Source: Ferranicluibacter quercicola (lineage in GTDB: Bacteria > Pseudomonadota > Alphaproteobacteria > Rhizobiales > Rhizobiaceae). Taken from it: DNA of 64,000 nt. The notes under the pieces were generated by a model. It had not been told where the DNA came from. It saw nothing but the letters and a program-made list of their open reading frames with translations, and made no database searches. This document shows, piece by piece, positions 49,606-57,507 of the stretch. The position numbers and the translations under genes were made by a program. Numbering within the stretch: the stretch's first letter is position 1; each line of letters opens with the position of its first letter. The stretch lies in NCBI RefSeq assembly GCF_021168455.1, contig NZ_JAJOZR010000001.1:496001-560000 (forward strand). The letters run 5' to 3'.

Positions 49606-50787
49606 TCAGCCGGCCAGAAGCTCCGGCACCAGAATGGATGGCGGCGTATTGCGGCTGCGGGTGATGCGGGGAATGCCATCGACCAGGATCATGCCGATGC
49701 CCGGCATGTTGCCGAGCGTCATGCTGTCGAGAACCCCGTCACCCGCGCCGCCCATGGCCTGATCGATGAAGACGAGATCGGCGGCAAGGCCCACCGCGAT
49801 CCGTCCGCGATCCGTCAAGCCACGCAGGCGCGCGACATTGCCCGTGGCGAGGCAGATCGCGACTTCCGGCGCGAGATTGCCGAGCGACGCCAGCATGGTG
49901 ACGAGCCGCAACATGCCGAGCGGCTGGACGCCCGATCCGGCGGGCCCGTCCGTGCCGAGCACCAGACGATCGAGCGCCCCGACCGCGCGCACGGTATCGA
50001 GCACGAAAAGGCCGGCCCGCATGTTTCCGTTGTGAACGATTTCGAGCCCGCGCGTGCTCGTCTCGCAGATAAGGCGCAGCTCGGCTTCCGGAAGGGAGGT
50101 CGGGCCGCCGTTGAGATGCGCGGCGACATCGGCATCGACCTCCAGCACCGTCTCCGCCCCGATGCGCGACGAGCCGGGAATGGAGTGACCCCCGACATGG
50201 GTCATGGAGGTCATGCCGTTCTGCCGTGCCCAGGCGATCATCTGCCGACCGGTGGCGCCATCCTTGACCGACCCGAGTCCGACCTCGCCAACGAGCGTGA
50301 TGCCGGCAGCCGCGAGCTCCACGAAATCCGCTTCGGTCAGCCCGTGTTCCAGAATGAGGGCGCCCGCGAGCACCTTCATGCCGGTCGGGGAAAACGCGCT
50401 GAAGGCGCGCTGGGCCGTGATGGCAAGCGCCTTGACCCCGATCACATCCCTCGGACGGCCGGGCACATGCACCTCGCCGGCCGAGACCAGCGTCGTCACA
50501 CCGCCATGCAAGGTGGAATCGATCCAGCCGAGCTGGTTCTGCCGCGGTGTCCAGTCGCCCATGACAGGGTGCGAATGATTGTCGATCATGCCCGGCATGA
50601 TGGCAGAGCCCTTGGCATCGATCACCGTGACGTCGCCCGGGAACGTCATGGAGGACGCGCGGCCGATCCGAGCGATCCGCCCGCCTTCGACGAGAATGGC
50701 GTCGGCATCCGCGATCGGCGCGGCAAGATCGCCGGTGAGCACGAGACCGAGGTTCCGGATGAGAAGGCGGTCGAAGGTTGGCTGCAT
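49606..50787 (-). CDS. Enamidase-like amidohydrolase
   Basis: A 393-residue metal-dependent amidohydrolase. From memory it resembles enamidase of Eubacterium barkeri, which opens 6-oxo-1,4,5,6-tetrahydronicotinate in nicotinate fermentation. Shared blocks are IRNLGLVLTGD, STLHGGVTTLVSAG, GRPRDVIGVKALAIT, ILEHGLTEADF, LVGEVGLGSVK, THVGGHSIPGSS and the end RSRNTPPS. Metal ligands are visible as DNHSHP (His-x-His), HVGGH, HLNGG and LGTDGP. It is cytoplasmic and probably binuclear. It lies downstream of a MarR gene and an isochorismatase-fold amidase in the same operon, so it could open a cyclic enamide whose product is deaminated by the amidase. Confidence 0.88.
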   Translation of the reverse strand: MQPTFDRLLIRNLGLVLTGDLAAPIADADAILVEGGRIARIGRASSMTFPGDVTVIDAKGSAIMPGMIDNHSHPVMGDWTPRQNQLGWIDSTLHGGVTTLVSAGEVHVPGRPRDVIGVKALAITAQRAFSAFSPTGMKVLAGALILEHGLTEADFVELAAAGITLVGEVGLGSVKDGATGRQMIAWARQNGMTSMTHVGGHSIPGSSRIGAETVLEVDADVAAHLNGGPTSLPEAELRLICETSTRGLEIVHNGNMRAGLFVLDTVRAVGALDRLVLGTDGPAGSGVQPLGMLRLVTMLASLGNLAPEVAICLATGNVARLRGLTDRGRIAVGLAADLVFIDQAMGGAGDGVLDSMTLGNMPGIGMILVDGIPRITRSRNTPPSILVPELLAG

Positions 50788-50876
50788 CGTCGGATGTCCT
50801 CAGGGCTTGGCAAGGGGGTGGGCAACGGCGAGGCCGCGGTCCCGATCGTCGAGGCCGGCCTCGGTCACGGCTGGCG

Positions 50877-51434
50877 TCAGTCCGTTTCCGGCTCGCCGAC
50901 CTTGTTCAGGAGGTCGAGCAGTGTTGCCTGCTCGCCGGGCGAGAGCGGCGACAGCAGCCGGCGCGCCACCTGCATGGAGCGGTCGAGCAGCGGCAAGGTA
51001 TAATGCACGCCGGCATTGGTCAGCGTGATCATCGTCATGCGCTGGTCGGTATCCGAGCGCTTGCGCGCGATCAGTCCGCGCTTCATCAGCGCCTTGACGA
51101 CAAGACTGATCGTGGACGGGTCCATCTGCGTCATGCGGCCAAGATGGTTCTGGGAGAGTTCGCCATGCTTCAGCAGCGTCGCCAGAGCGGCGAGCTGCGT
51201 CGGCGTCAGGTCGTCTCCGGGCATGACCGCCTGAAAGCAGGCGGTCGCGCGCTGGTGCGCGCGCCGCAGCAGGTGCGCCGCGTGATGCTCCAGAGAATAT
51301 CCGGTCCGGGCGTAATAGGCCTGGATCTCATCATGGCCCAGTTCGGGAAGCGCGACGGCGGTGGCCTCGTCGCTCGGGGCCGGCGATGTGAGATCGGCGG
51401 AGATAGGATCAATCGTCTTCAAGAGGTCTTCCAT
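50877..51434 (-). CDS. MarR-family transcriptional regulator (NicR-like)
   Basis: A 185-residue winged-helix regulator. The N-terminal 50 residues are an acidic extension. The MarR core runs from SLEHHAAHLLRRAHQRATACF through LTPTQLAALATLLKHGELSQ to the recognition region NHLGRMTQMDPSTISLVVKALMKRG and the wing ARKRSDTDQRMTMITLT. It is positioned between the amidase and the enamidase-like gene in one operon, so autoregulation by the pathway substrate is likely. The arrangement recalls NicR, the MarR-type repressor of aerobic nicotinate catabolism in Pseudomonas. The similarity is judged from context and family only. Confidence 0.9.
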   Translation of the reverse strand: MEDLLKTIDPISADLTSPAPSDEATAVALPELGHDEIQAYYARTGYSLEHHAAHLLRRAHQRATACFQAVMPGDDLTPTQLAALATLLKHGELSQNHLGRMTQMDPSTISLVVKALMKRGLIARKRSDTDQRMTMITLTNAGVHYTLPLLDRSMQVARRLLSPLSPGEQATLLDLLNKVGEPETD

Positions 51435-51491
51435 TCGATGGGCAGGTCCTGCGGCAAGCGAGCGAGGTCTCGTTCCGGCGTGCGCTGGCGC

Positions 51492-52133
51492 TCAGGCCGC
51501 AATCATATTGGTGAGCGCTGCGCCCTTGCTGAAGGCGGCGACGACGGATTGCGTATCCGAAACGATGCCGAAATGCGTGGCGATGTCGTAGAGCGAGCTT
51601 TCCTGTTCGCGCGGACCGGTCGCCGCGCAGGCATCCGCCGGCACGACCACCTCGTATCCGTTGAAAAACGCGTCATGCACGGTGGAACGGACGCAAATAT
51701 TGGTGACGACCCCGCAGACGACGAGCTGGTCGATCTGCATGTCCTTCAACGTCAGATCGAGATCCGTCTGGAAGAAGGCGGAGTAACGGCGCTTGGTGAC
51801 GTGGATGTCGTCAGGCCGGGCGCCCAGATCCTCGATGATCTCCGTCGCCCAGGTATTCTCCAGTCCGTGCGGCGTGCGCTTTGCCCATTCGCGCTCATGG
51901 CGCATCCCGGGGCGATGCGCATCGTGCACCCAGATGACCGGCGCTCCGGCCGCGCGTGCAGCTTCCACCAGCGCCAGTTGCGGTCCGACCAGAGATTCGT
52001 AGCCCGGCAGCACCATCCGGCCGCCCGGCTTGCAGAACTCGTTGATCATGTCGATGACGATCAGAGCGCTGCGCGTTCCATCCAGGTGAATGTCCTGCTG
52101 TTCGAGATGCGCGGAAAAGACATCGAGCGACAT
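51492..52133 (-). CDS. Isochorismatase-fold amidohydrolase (RutB/biuret hydrolase/maleamate amidase-like)
   Basis: A 213-residue cysteine hydrolase read from the ATG at 52133 (MSLDVFSAHLEQ), with GGAG 10 bp upstream. ATGs at 52145 and 52178 would add 4 or 15 residues. The triad is Asp28 (ALIVIDMINEFC), Lys114 (VTKRRYSAFFQ) and Cys147 (VVTNICVRSTVHDAFF). The last stretch is typical of RutB, biuret hydrolase and maleamate amidase members. It heads an operon with a MarR regulator and an enamidase-like protein. I infer that it releases ammonia from the ring-opened amide made by the amidohydrolase. Confidence 0.9.
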   Translation of the reverse strand: MSLDVFSAHLEQQDIHLDGTRSALIVIDMINEFCKPGGRMVLPGYESLVGPQLALVEAARAAGAPVIWVHDAHRPGMRHEREWAKRTPHGLENTWATEIIEDLGARPDDIHVTKRRYSAFFQTDLDLTLKDMQIDQLVVCGVVTNICVRSTVHDAFFNGYEVVVPADACAATGPREQESSLYDIATHFGIVSDTQSVVAAFSKGAALTNMIAA

Positions 52134-52177
52134 GGGCGTCTCCATGGTTCGGGAGGGAGCAGCAATGGTAAAACTCA

Positions 52178-52188
52178 TTGATGATCAA
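52178..52188. promoter_or_regulatory. Candidate MarR operator upstream of the isochorismatase operon
   Basis: TTGATGATCAA is a perfect 5+1+5 palindrome 45 bp upstream of the chosen isochorismatase start. A TTGACT hexamer on the minus strand (52211-52216) may be a -35 element. A small palindrome at this place fits the MarR protein encoded in the same operon, but the binding is not proven. Confidence 0.45.
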
Positions 52189-52316
52189 ACAAGCAATCGA
52201 AGGCGGATGAAGTCAAGCGGTTTATCGGAGCTCGCTTGGGTATTTCATGTGACGGCTGGTGACGGGGAGATCGGTCAGCCTTGAATACCCATGGAGATCT
52301 GCGCTGCACAGCCGTC

Positions 52317-52363
52317 TTGACATCCATCACACGATCAGACCTAATCGTTTGACCATCAACGAT
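52317..52363 (+). promoter_or_regulatory. Candidate promoter and operator for the epimerase/SDR operon
   Basis: TTGACA (52317-52322) and CCTAAT (52340-52345) are separated by exactly 17 bp. The inverted repeat ATCGTT (52344-52349) / AACGAT (52358-52363), with an 8-bp spacer, starts at the -10 element and covers the presumed transcription start, as expected of a repressor site. The matching regulator is not encoded next to it. Confidence 0.55.
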
Positions 52364-52490
52364 ATGGCCCGCCGCTTTTTTGCTCGCCGGGTCCGTGTCC
52401 GACATCGGGAGCTGGCCTTTCCATGACATCCTGTTCGCATTCCCGGGAGCCCGGTTCTGGCTTCGGCGTCGATCGACAGGGGGTGGCCCG

Positions 52491-53345
52491 ATGAGCCGTA
52501 TTCTGGTGACCGGTTCGAGCGGCTTGCTCGGTCGTCATGTCGCTGCGAGCCTCGTCAATGCCGGTCATTCCGTCACCGGCCTGGACATCGGCGCGCCACC
52601 GGACGGCGCAGGCTGGTCTCATGTCACCGGCGAGGCCGGCGATCTTGCCGTGGTGGCCCCGCTGGCCAAAGACATGGATGCCCTCGTCCATATCGCCGCC
52701 ATTCCCCGCCCAACGGGCCGGGCGGCGGCCGACGTGTTCCGCATCAACATGGCGGCGATGTACGCCGCCGTCGAAGCTGCGCGCCTTTGCGGCGTTCCGC
52801 GCTTCGTCTATGCCTCGTCCTTCAGCGTGCTCGGCTTTCCCTTTTTCGAGACGCCGGTCGTACCCGCTTATCTGCCGATCGACGAAGCGCATCCGATCGG
52901 CGCGCAAGATGTCTACGCGACCACCAAGTGGCTCGGCGAAGAGCTGGTCGAGACGATGGTTCGACGCGGCGCCTTTTCCGCCGTTAGCCTGCGCATGCCG
53001 TGGATCCAGACGCCGGACACCTTTCACGCGGCCATCGGCCCGCGGCGCTTGCATGCCGATGCCGCGCGCGACCTCTGGGCCTATCTCGATGCGCGGGATG
53101 CGGCCGCGGCCTTCGTGGCGGCCGTCGAGCGGCCGGTGACCGGACACGTGCGGCTGTTTCTCAGCGCCGCCGACAGCTACATGGATTGCGCCAGTGCAGA
53201 TCTCATCGCGAAAGCCTATCCGGGCACGCCGGTTCACACGCCGATCGCCGGATCTGCCGCACTGATCGACACCTCCGCCGCGCAGCAGCAGCTCGGTTTT
53301 GCGCCGCGCCATTCATGGCGGGATTATCCGGTCTGCGAAAATTGA
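52491..53345 (+). CDS. NAD(P)-dependent epimerase/dehydratase (extended SDR)
   Basis: A 284-residue protein from the ATG at 52491 (MSRILVTGSSGLLGRHVAAS). The longer in-frame reading from 52380 lies in promoter DNA and is rejected. It has the extended-SDR Rossmann motif GSSGLLG, VHIAAIPRPTG, YASSFSVLGF and the catalytic Tyr-x-x-x-Lys in VYATTKWLGEELV, with RMPWIQTPDT in the substrate domain. It ends with a proline-rich tail. Such enzymes include uronate dehydrogenases and sugar epimerases. Only weak ribosome-site similarity is seen. The next gene follows after 18 bp. Confidence 0.88.
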   Translation: MSRILVTGSSGLLGRHVAASLVNAGHSVTGLDIGAPPDGAGWSHVTGEAGDLAVVAPLAKDMDALVHIAAIPRPTGRAAADVFRINMAAMYAAVEAARLCGVPRFVYASSFSVLGFPFFETPVVPAYLPIDEAHPIGAQDVYATTKWLGEELVETMVRRGAFSAVSLRMPWIQTPDTFHAAIGPRRLHADAARDLWAYLDARDAAAAFVAAVERPVTGHVRLFLSAADSYMDCASADLIAKAYPGTPVHTPIAGSAALIDTSAAQQQLGFAPRHSWRDYPVCEN

Positions 53346-53363
53346 GCCTGCAAGAGGAGTGCG

Positions 53364-54170
53364 ATGATGCGGTTTGCTGACAAGGTCGTTCTGGTCACCG
53401 GTGCTGCCGGGGCCATCGGGAGCGCGGCCGTGCGCCGATTTCTCGACGAGGGTGCCCGCGTCGCCGTCGCCGATATCGATCGCGACAAGGCCGAAGTGCT
53501 TGCCGCCGCATACGGCGAGAACGCGAGAGCCTTTGCCGTGGATGTCGCGGACCCCGCATCGGTCGCCGCGATGGTGGGCGATGTCGCCGCCCATTTCGGC
53601 GGCATCGACGTTCTGTTCAACAATGCCGGCATTTCGGGCAAGGTCGCGCCTGTCCACGCGCTTGCCATCGAAGACTGGCAGCGCATCGTCGGCATCAATC
53701 TCAACGGGATTTTCTACGTGCTGCGCGCCACGCTCGCCGTCATGATCGAGCGCAAGATCCAGGGCGCGGTGGTGAATATGGGGTCGTCCATGGCTGGCTG
53801 GGACGTTCTGGCGGGCGGGGCGGGCTACGCATCGACCAAGCACGCCGTCGTCGGCCTCACCCGCATCGCCGCGTTGGATGCCGCACCCTATGGTATCCGT
53901 GTCAACGCCGTCTGCCCCGGCGTGATCGAGACACGGCTCGGCGTCCCCGCCGGCGACGATGCCGCCTATGAGGCCGGCATCCGCCGGTTTTCCGATCGTA
54001 TCCCGCTGCGACGCATCGGCCAGCCGGAGGACGTGGCCGCCACGGTTGCCTTTCTCGCGTCCGACGACGCGCGTCACGTCACCGGGGTCGATTGGCTGAT
54101 CGACGGAGGGCAGACCCTGCAGAGCTGGGCCAACGCCCCGGATGCCGAGGCTTTTCCCCGCCGGGTATGA
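53364..54170 (+). CDS. Short-chain dehydrogenase/reductase
   Basis: A 268-residue classical SDR with AGAGGAG upstream of two tandem ATGs (53364, 53367). The cofactor motif is TGAAGAIGSAAVRR, where the second Gly-x-Gly is atypical (Gly-x-x-Gly-Ala-Ile-Gly). The second strand ends in ADIDRDKAEV (NAD type), followed by LFNNAGIS, catalytic Ser in NMGSSMAG and Tyr/Lys in GYASTKHAVVGL. The tail GGQTLQSWANAPDAEAFPRR is longer than usual. It forms a two-gene operon with the epimerase and is probably involved in sugar or sugar-acid oxidation. Confidence 0.9.
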   Translation: MMRFADKVVLVTGAAGAIGSAAVRRFLDEGARVAVADIDRDKAEVLAAAYGENARAFAVDVADPASVAAMVGDVAAHFGGIDVLFNNAGISGKVAPVHALAIEDWQRIVGINLNGIFYVLRATLAVMIERKIQGAVVNMGSSMAGWDVLAGGAGYASTKHAVVGLTRIAALDAAPYGIRVNAVCPGVIETRLGVPAGDDAAYEAGIRRFSDRIPLRRIGQPEDVAATVAFLASDDARHVTGVDWLIDGGQTLQSWANAPDAEAFPRRV

Positions 54171-54240
54171 CCCGACATATGTGTCCTGGAAGCCGACGCC
54201 ATGACGGGGTCACGCACATCGCCCCCCTGCGCCGGCGGCG

Positions 54241-55023
54241 TCAGGACATGATGAGGCCGCCGTCCACGTTGATGGTCTGCCCGGTAATGTAGGCGGCGTC
54301 GTCGCTCGCCAGGAAGGTGACGAGGCCGGCGACATCCTCGCCGGAGCCGGCGCGCTTCATGGGAATGCCCGCGACCCATTCCTTCATCAGCTCTCCGGGC
54401 GCGTAGGTGCCGAGCAGCTTGCCCCAGGCCTCGTCGTTATAGGCCCACATATCGGTCTCGATGATGCCGGGGCAGAACGCGTTGACGGTGATGCCATCGG
54501 TCGCGACCTCCTTGGCAAGGCTCTGGGTAATGCCGACGACGCCCATCTTGGAGGCGGCATAGTGCGGCGTGTAGATGAAACCGTCGCGTGCCTGGCCGGA
54601 GGCCGTGTTGATGATGCGGCCGCCGCGGCCGTGCCGGCGCATGCGGGCGATGGCTTCCTGGGCGCAGAGAAAAACGCCCTTGGTGTTGACGTCCATCACC
54701 TTGTCCCAGTCGCCTTCCGAAAGGTCCTCGACACGGGCGATCGTGATCACGCCGGCATTCTGGATCGAGACATCGACCGACCCGAATGCCGCCTCGGCCG
54801 CATCGTAGAGGGCAATGACGCTTGTCTTGCTGGTGACGTCGCCGACGAAGGCGATGGCCTTGCCGCCATCCTTGACGATGGCCTCGGCGACGCCGTGCAC
54901 GCGATCTTCATTCGCCGAAACGACGAGATTGGCGCCCTCGCGGGCAAAACGTGCGGCGATCGCCGCACCGATGCCGCGGCTCGCGCCGGTTATGACCACC
55001 GTCTTGTTGTCGAAACGCTTCAT
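54241..55023 (-). CDS. Short-chain dehydrogenase/reductase
   Basis: A 260-residue classical SDR read from the ATG at 55023 (MKRFDNKTVVITGAS), preceded by GGAGGAGGA. The motifs are TGASRGIGAAIAARF, SIQNAGVI (one-residue variation of NAG), catalytic Ser in NTASGQA and Tyr/Lys in PHYAASKMGVVGI. The end is TGQTINVDGGLIMS. The middle (residues about 185-220) is longer than in its neighbours, with WAYNDEAWGKLLGTYAPGE, which resembles polyol dehydrogenases of the galactitol/sorbitol type. It closes the minus-strand operon with the Rbs-type importer. Confidence 0.92.
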   Translation of the reverse strand: MKRFDNKTVVITGASRGIGAAIAARFAREGANLVVSANEDRVHGVAEAIVKDGGKAIAFVGDVTSKTSVIALYDAAEAAFGSVDVSIQNAGVITIARVEDLSEGDWDKVMDVNTKGVFLCAQEAIARMRRHGRGGRIINTASGQARDGFIYTPHYAASKMGVVGITQSLAKEVATDGITVNAFCPGIIETDMWAYNDEAWGKLLGTYAPGELMKEWVAGIPMKRAGSGEDVAGLVTFLASDDAAYITGQTINVDGGLIMS

Positions 55024-55078
55024 GACATCCTCCTCCGTCTGCTGGCGCACGGCCGTCCGCGCGCGTTCCCTCCCCGAA

Positions 55079-55136
55079 CCTTGCGACGCAATCGCAAGGG
55101 AGCGGATCGCGCAGCAGCGTTGTGCCGCGCGATCCG
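55079..55136 (-). repeat. Two hairpins in the gap between SDR genes
   Basis: The 165-bp gap has two stem-loops side by side. Stem 1 has arms CCTTGCGA (55079-55086) and its complement (55092-55099) with a 5-nt loop. Stem 2 has arms CGGATCGCGC (55103-55112) and its complement (55127-55136) with a 14-nt loop. Neither is followed by a clear T-tract. They may slow the transcript or protect its end between the importer/first SDR part and the last SDR gene. Confidence 0.55.
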
Positions 55137-55188
55137 TCCGCGGTCGCGTCAGGGAGGTGCCGAGACCGCAGTGTGTGTGTTTTGACGG

Positions 55189-55977
55189 CTACCAGCAGCA
55201 GAAGCCGCCATCCACGAGCAAGTCAACGCCCGTGACGAAGCTCGCCGCGTCCGACAGGAGGAAGACGGCGGGGCCGACCATCTCGTCGACCTTGGCCATG
55301 CGCTGCATCGGGGTCTGCTCTTCGAACAGCTTCGTCTGGTGCACCATTTCCGGCCGCGTGTTCATCGGCGTCGCGGTGTAGCCCGGCGAGATCGTGTTGA
55401 CGCGGATACCGCGATCGACCCACTCCATGGCCATCGACTTCGACATATGGATGACGCCGGCCTTGGAGGCGTTGTAATGCGCCTGACTCAGGCCGCGATT
55501 GACGATGACGCCCGACATGGAGGCGATGTTGACGATCGCGCCGCGGCCATGCTTCAGCATCGCGCGCGCCTCGGCCTGGGAGGAAAGGAAGACGCCCTTG
55601 AGGTTGATGTCCATCAGGGTCTGGTACTGGTCCTCGTCCATGTCCTCGGCCGGGTTGGCATTGGCAATGCCGGCGGCGTTCACGGCGAGCGACAGGTTGC
55701 CGAGTTCGGCCTCCGTTCGCGCCACCGCGTCGGCGAGCGAGGTCTTGCTGGTGACATCCGCCGCGATCTCGATCGCGCGGCGGCCCGCCGCCTGGATATG
55801 ACGCGCCGTCATGGCGAGGCCGTCGTCGGTGCGCCGGTCGAGCAGCGCGACATCGGCGCCGCACTGGGCAAGGCCGATGGCGATGCGCTGGCCGATGCCG
55901 CTTCCCGCACCCGTGACGAGGGCGACGTGGCCGGTGAGATCGAACAGCTTGGGGGCGTTCAGAGTGATGTCGGACAC
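55189..55977 (-). CDS. Short-chain dehydrogenase/reductase (polyol dehydrogenase-like)
   Basis: A 262-residue classical SDR that starts with GTG at 55977, with AAAGGAAG close upstream. The motifs are TGAGSGIGQRIAIGLAQCG, ALLDRRTDD after the second strand (NAD type), AVNAAGIA in the NAG position, catalytic Ser in NIASMSG and Tyr/Lys in HYNASKAGVIHM. It ends with TGVDLLVDGGFCCW, an ending I associate with polyol dehydrogenases of this group in rhizobia. It lies 22 bp after the ATPase gene and belongs to the importer operon. It is a candidate first enzyme, oxidising an imported polyol to the ketose. Confidence 0.92.
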   Translation of the reverse strand: MSDITLNAPKLFDLTGHVALVTGAGSGIGQRIAIGLAQCGADVALLDRRTDDGLAMTARHIQAAGRRAIEIAADVTSKTSLADAVARTEAELGNLSLAVNAAGIANANPAEDMDEDQYQTLMDINLKGVFLSSQAEARAMLKHGRGAIVNIASMSGVIVNRGLSQAHYNASKAGVIHMSKSMAMEWVDRGIRVNTISPGYTATPMNTRPEMVHQTKLFEEQTPMQRMAKVDEMVGPAVFLLSDAASFVTGVDLLVDGGFCCW

Positions 55978-55999
55978 CGCTCTTCCTTTCTATGGTTCA

Positions 56000-57478
56000 T
56001 CAGATCGTTGCGAGTTCCATGACGGAGACGTCATTGGCCTGTTCGCGGTTGAGAATGCCGGCCTGGTTGCCCTGGGCAAGAACGAGAATGCGGTTGGAGA
56101 CGCCGAGCACCTCCTCGAGATCCGAGCTGACGACGATGACCGCGACGCCCTGGCGGGCGAGGTTGACGATGATGTCGTAGATGCCGGCGCGCGCGCCGAC
56201 GTCGATGCCGCGCGTCGGCTCGTCGAGGACGACGACCTTGGGATCCCGCATCAGCCATTTGGCGATGACGATCTTCTGCTGGTTGCCACCCGAGAGATCG
56301 GACGCATGCTGCTCGGCGCGGCCTTTGACGTTGAATTTCGCGATCGCCTTCTCGGCAAAGGCTTTCTTGACCCCGGCCGTGATCCAGCGCCCGCCGAGCT
56401 TGTCGAGATTGGCGTAGATCAGGTTCTCGCTGATCTTGTGGGCAACGACCAGACCCTGGTCCTTGCGATCCTCCGGCACGAGCACGATGCCCTTGGCGAT
56501 CGCATCGGCCGGATCGCGCAGTTTCAGAACGTCGCCATTCAGCCGGATCGTGCCCGCCTTCACCGGGTCCGCGCCGGCAATCGCCCGCACGAGTTCGGTC
56601 CGGCCGGCGCCGACGAGGCCGGCGATCCCGAGAATTTCGCCGGCATGCACCTCGAAGCTGACGTCGCGGAAGGCGTTGACGGCCGAGGTCAGGTTCGACA
56701 CCTGCAGCACCGGGCGCTCGGTCGGCGTCGGCACGGGCGGAAACAGCCGATCGAGCGAGCGCCCGACCATGCTTTCCACCACGGTACGCACCGGCGTCGC
56801 GCTGTCGGCGAATTCCTGCACGCGCTCGCCGTCGCGAAGGACGACGATGCGGTCGGTGATCTGCTTGATCTCTTCCATGCGGTGGGAAATGTAGATGATG
56901 CCGACGCCCTCGGCGCGCAGCTTGCGGACCTGCTCGAACAGGGCCTCGGTCTCGGCGCCGCCGAGGGCCGCCGTCGGCTCGTCGAGGATCAGGAGTTTCG
57001 CGTCCAGCGCCAGGGCTTTCGCGATCTCGATCAGCTGCTGGTTGGCGGTGGACAGCCCGGCCACCTTGCGGGAGGCCGGGATATGCAGGTTGAGGCGGGA
57101 GAGCTGCTCCTGCGCGCGGCGCTCCATCTGCGCACGATCGACGACGCCATTGCGTGTCGGCCAGCGCCCGATGAAGACGTTTTCCGCGATGGAGAGCTGC
57201 GGCAGAAGTTTCAGCTCCTGATGGATCAGGACGACGCCCTTGTCGATCGCCTCGCGTGGCGTGGCCGGGGCATAAGGCTGCCCCAGCCACGTCATCGTTC
57301 CCTCGGAAGGCGCCCGCGATCCGGCAATGATGCCCGACAGCGTCGACTTTCCGGCTCCGTTCTCACCGAGAAGTGCCACGACCTCCCCCGGATGAACGTC
57401 CAGGCTCACGGATTTGAGCACCTGGAGCGGTCCGTAGTGTTTCGAGATGCCTCTGAGGGACAGAACCGGTTGGGTCAT
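56000..57478 (-). CDS. Rbs-type ABC transporter ATPase
   Basis: A 492-residue double ATPase. Domain 1 has Walker A GENGAGKST, signature-like LSTANQQLIEIAKAL and Walker B LLILDEPTAAL. Domain 2 has GLVGAGRTELVRAIAG in the P-loop position (degenerate), signature LSGGNQQKIVIAKWL and Walker B VVVLDEPTRGID. It is a regular RbsA-type protein with all expected motifs. It follows the binding-protein gene by 29 bp and serves the permease encoded at 58553. Confidence 0.94.
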   Translation of the reverse strand: MTQPVLSLRGISKHYGPLQVLKSVSLDVHPGEVVALLGENGAGKSTLSGIIAGSRAPSEGTMTWLGQPYAPATPREAIDKGVVLIHQELKLLPQLSIAENVFIGRWPTRNGVVDRAQMERRAQEQLSRLNLHIPASRKVAGLSTANQQLIEIAKALALDAKLLILDEPTAALGGAETEALFEQVRKLRAEGVGIIYISHRMEEIKQITDRIVVLRDGERVQEFADSATPVRTVVESMVGRSLDRLFPPVPTPTERPVLQVSNLTSAVNAFRDVSFEVHAGEILGIAGLVGAGRTELVRAIAGADPVKAGTIRLNGDVLKLRDPADAIAKGIVLVPEDRKDQGLVVAHKISENLIYANLDKLGGRWITAGVKKAFAEKAIAKFNVKGRAEQHASDLSGGNQQKIVIAKWLMRDPKVVVLDEPTRGIDVGARAGIYDIIVNLARQGVAVIVVSSDLEEVLGVSNRILVLAQGNQAGILNREQANDVSVMELATI

Positions 57479-57507
57479 GGCGCACTTCCTCTACCGTCGC
57501 GACGCTA

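Larger units (their letters stand above)
52134..52490. other. 357-bp divergent intergenic region
   Basis: There is no gene between the isochorismatase-fold start and the epimerase start. The region is A/T-richer than the genes. It holds the TTGATGATCAA palindrome (52178-52188) on the left and, on the right, a TTGACA promoter with the inverted repeat ATCGTT/AACGAT (52317-52363). The rest (52223-52316 and 52364-52490) shows no structure that I can name. Confidence 0.6.
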
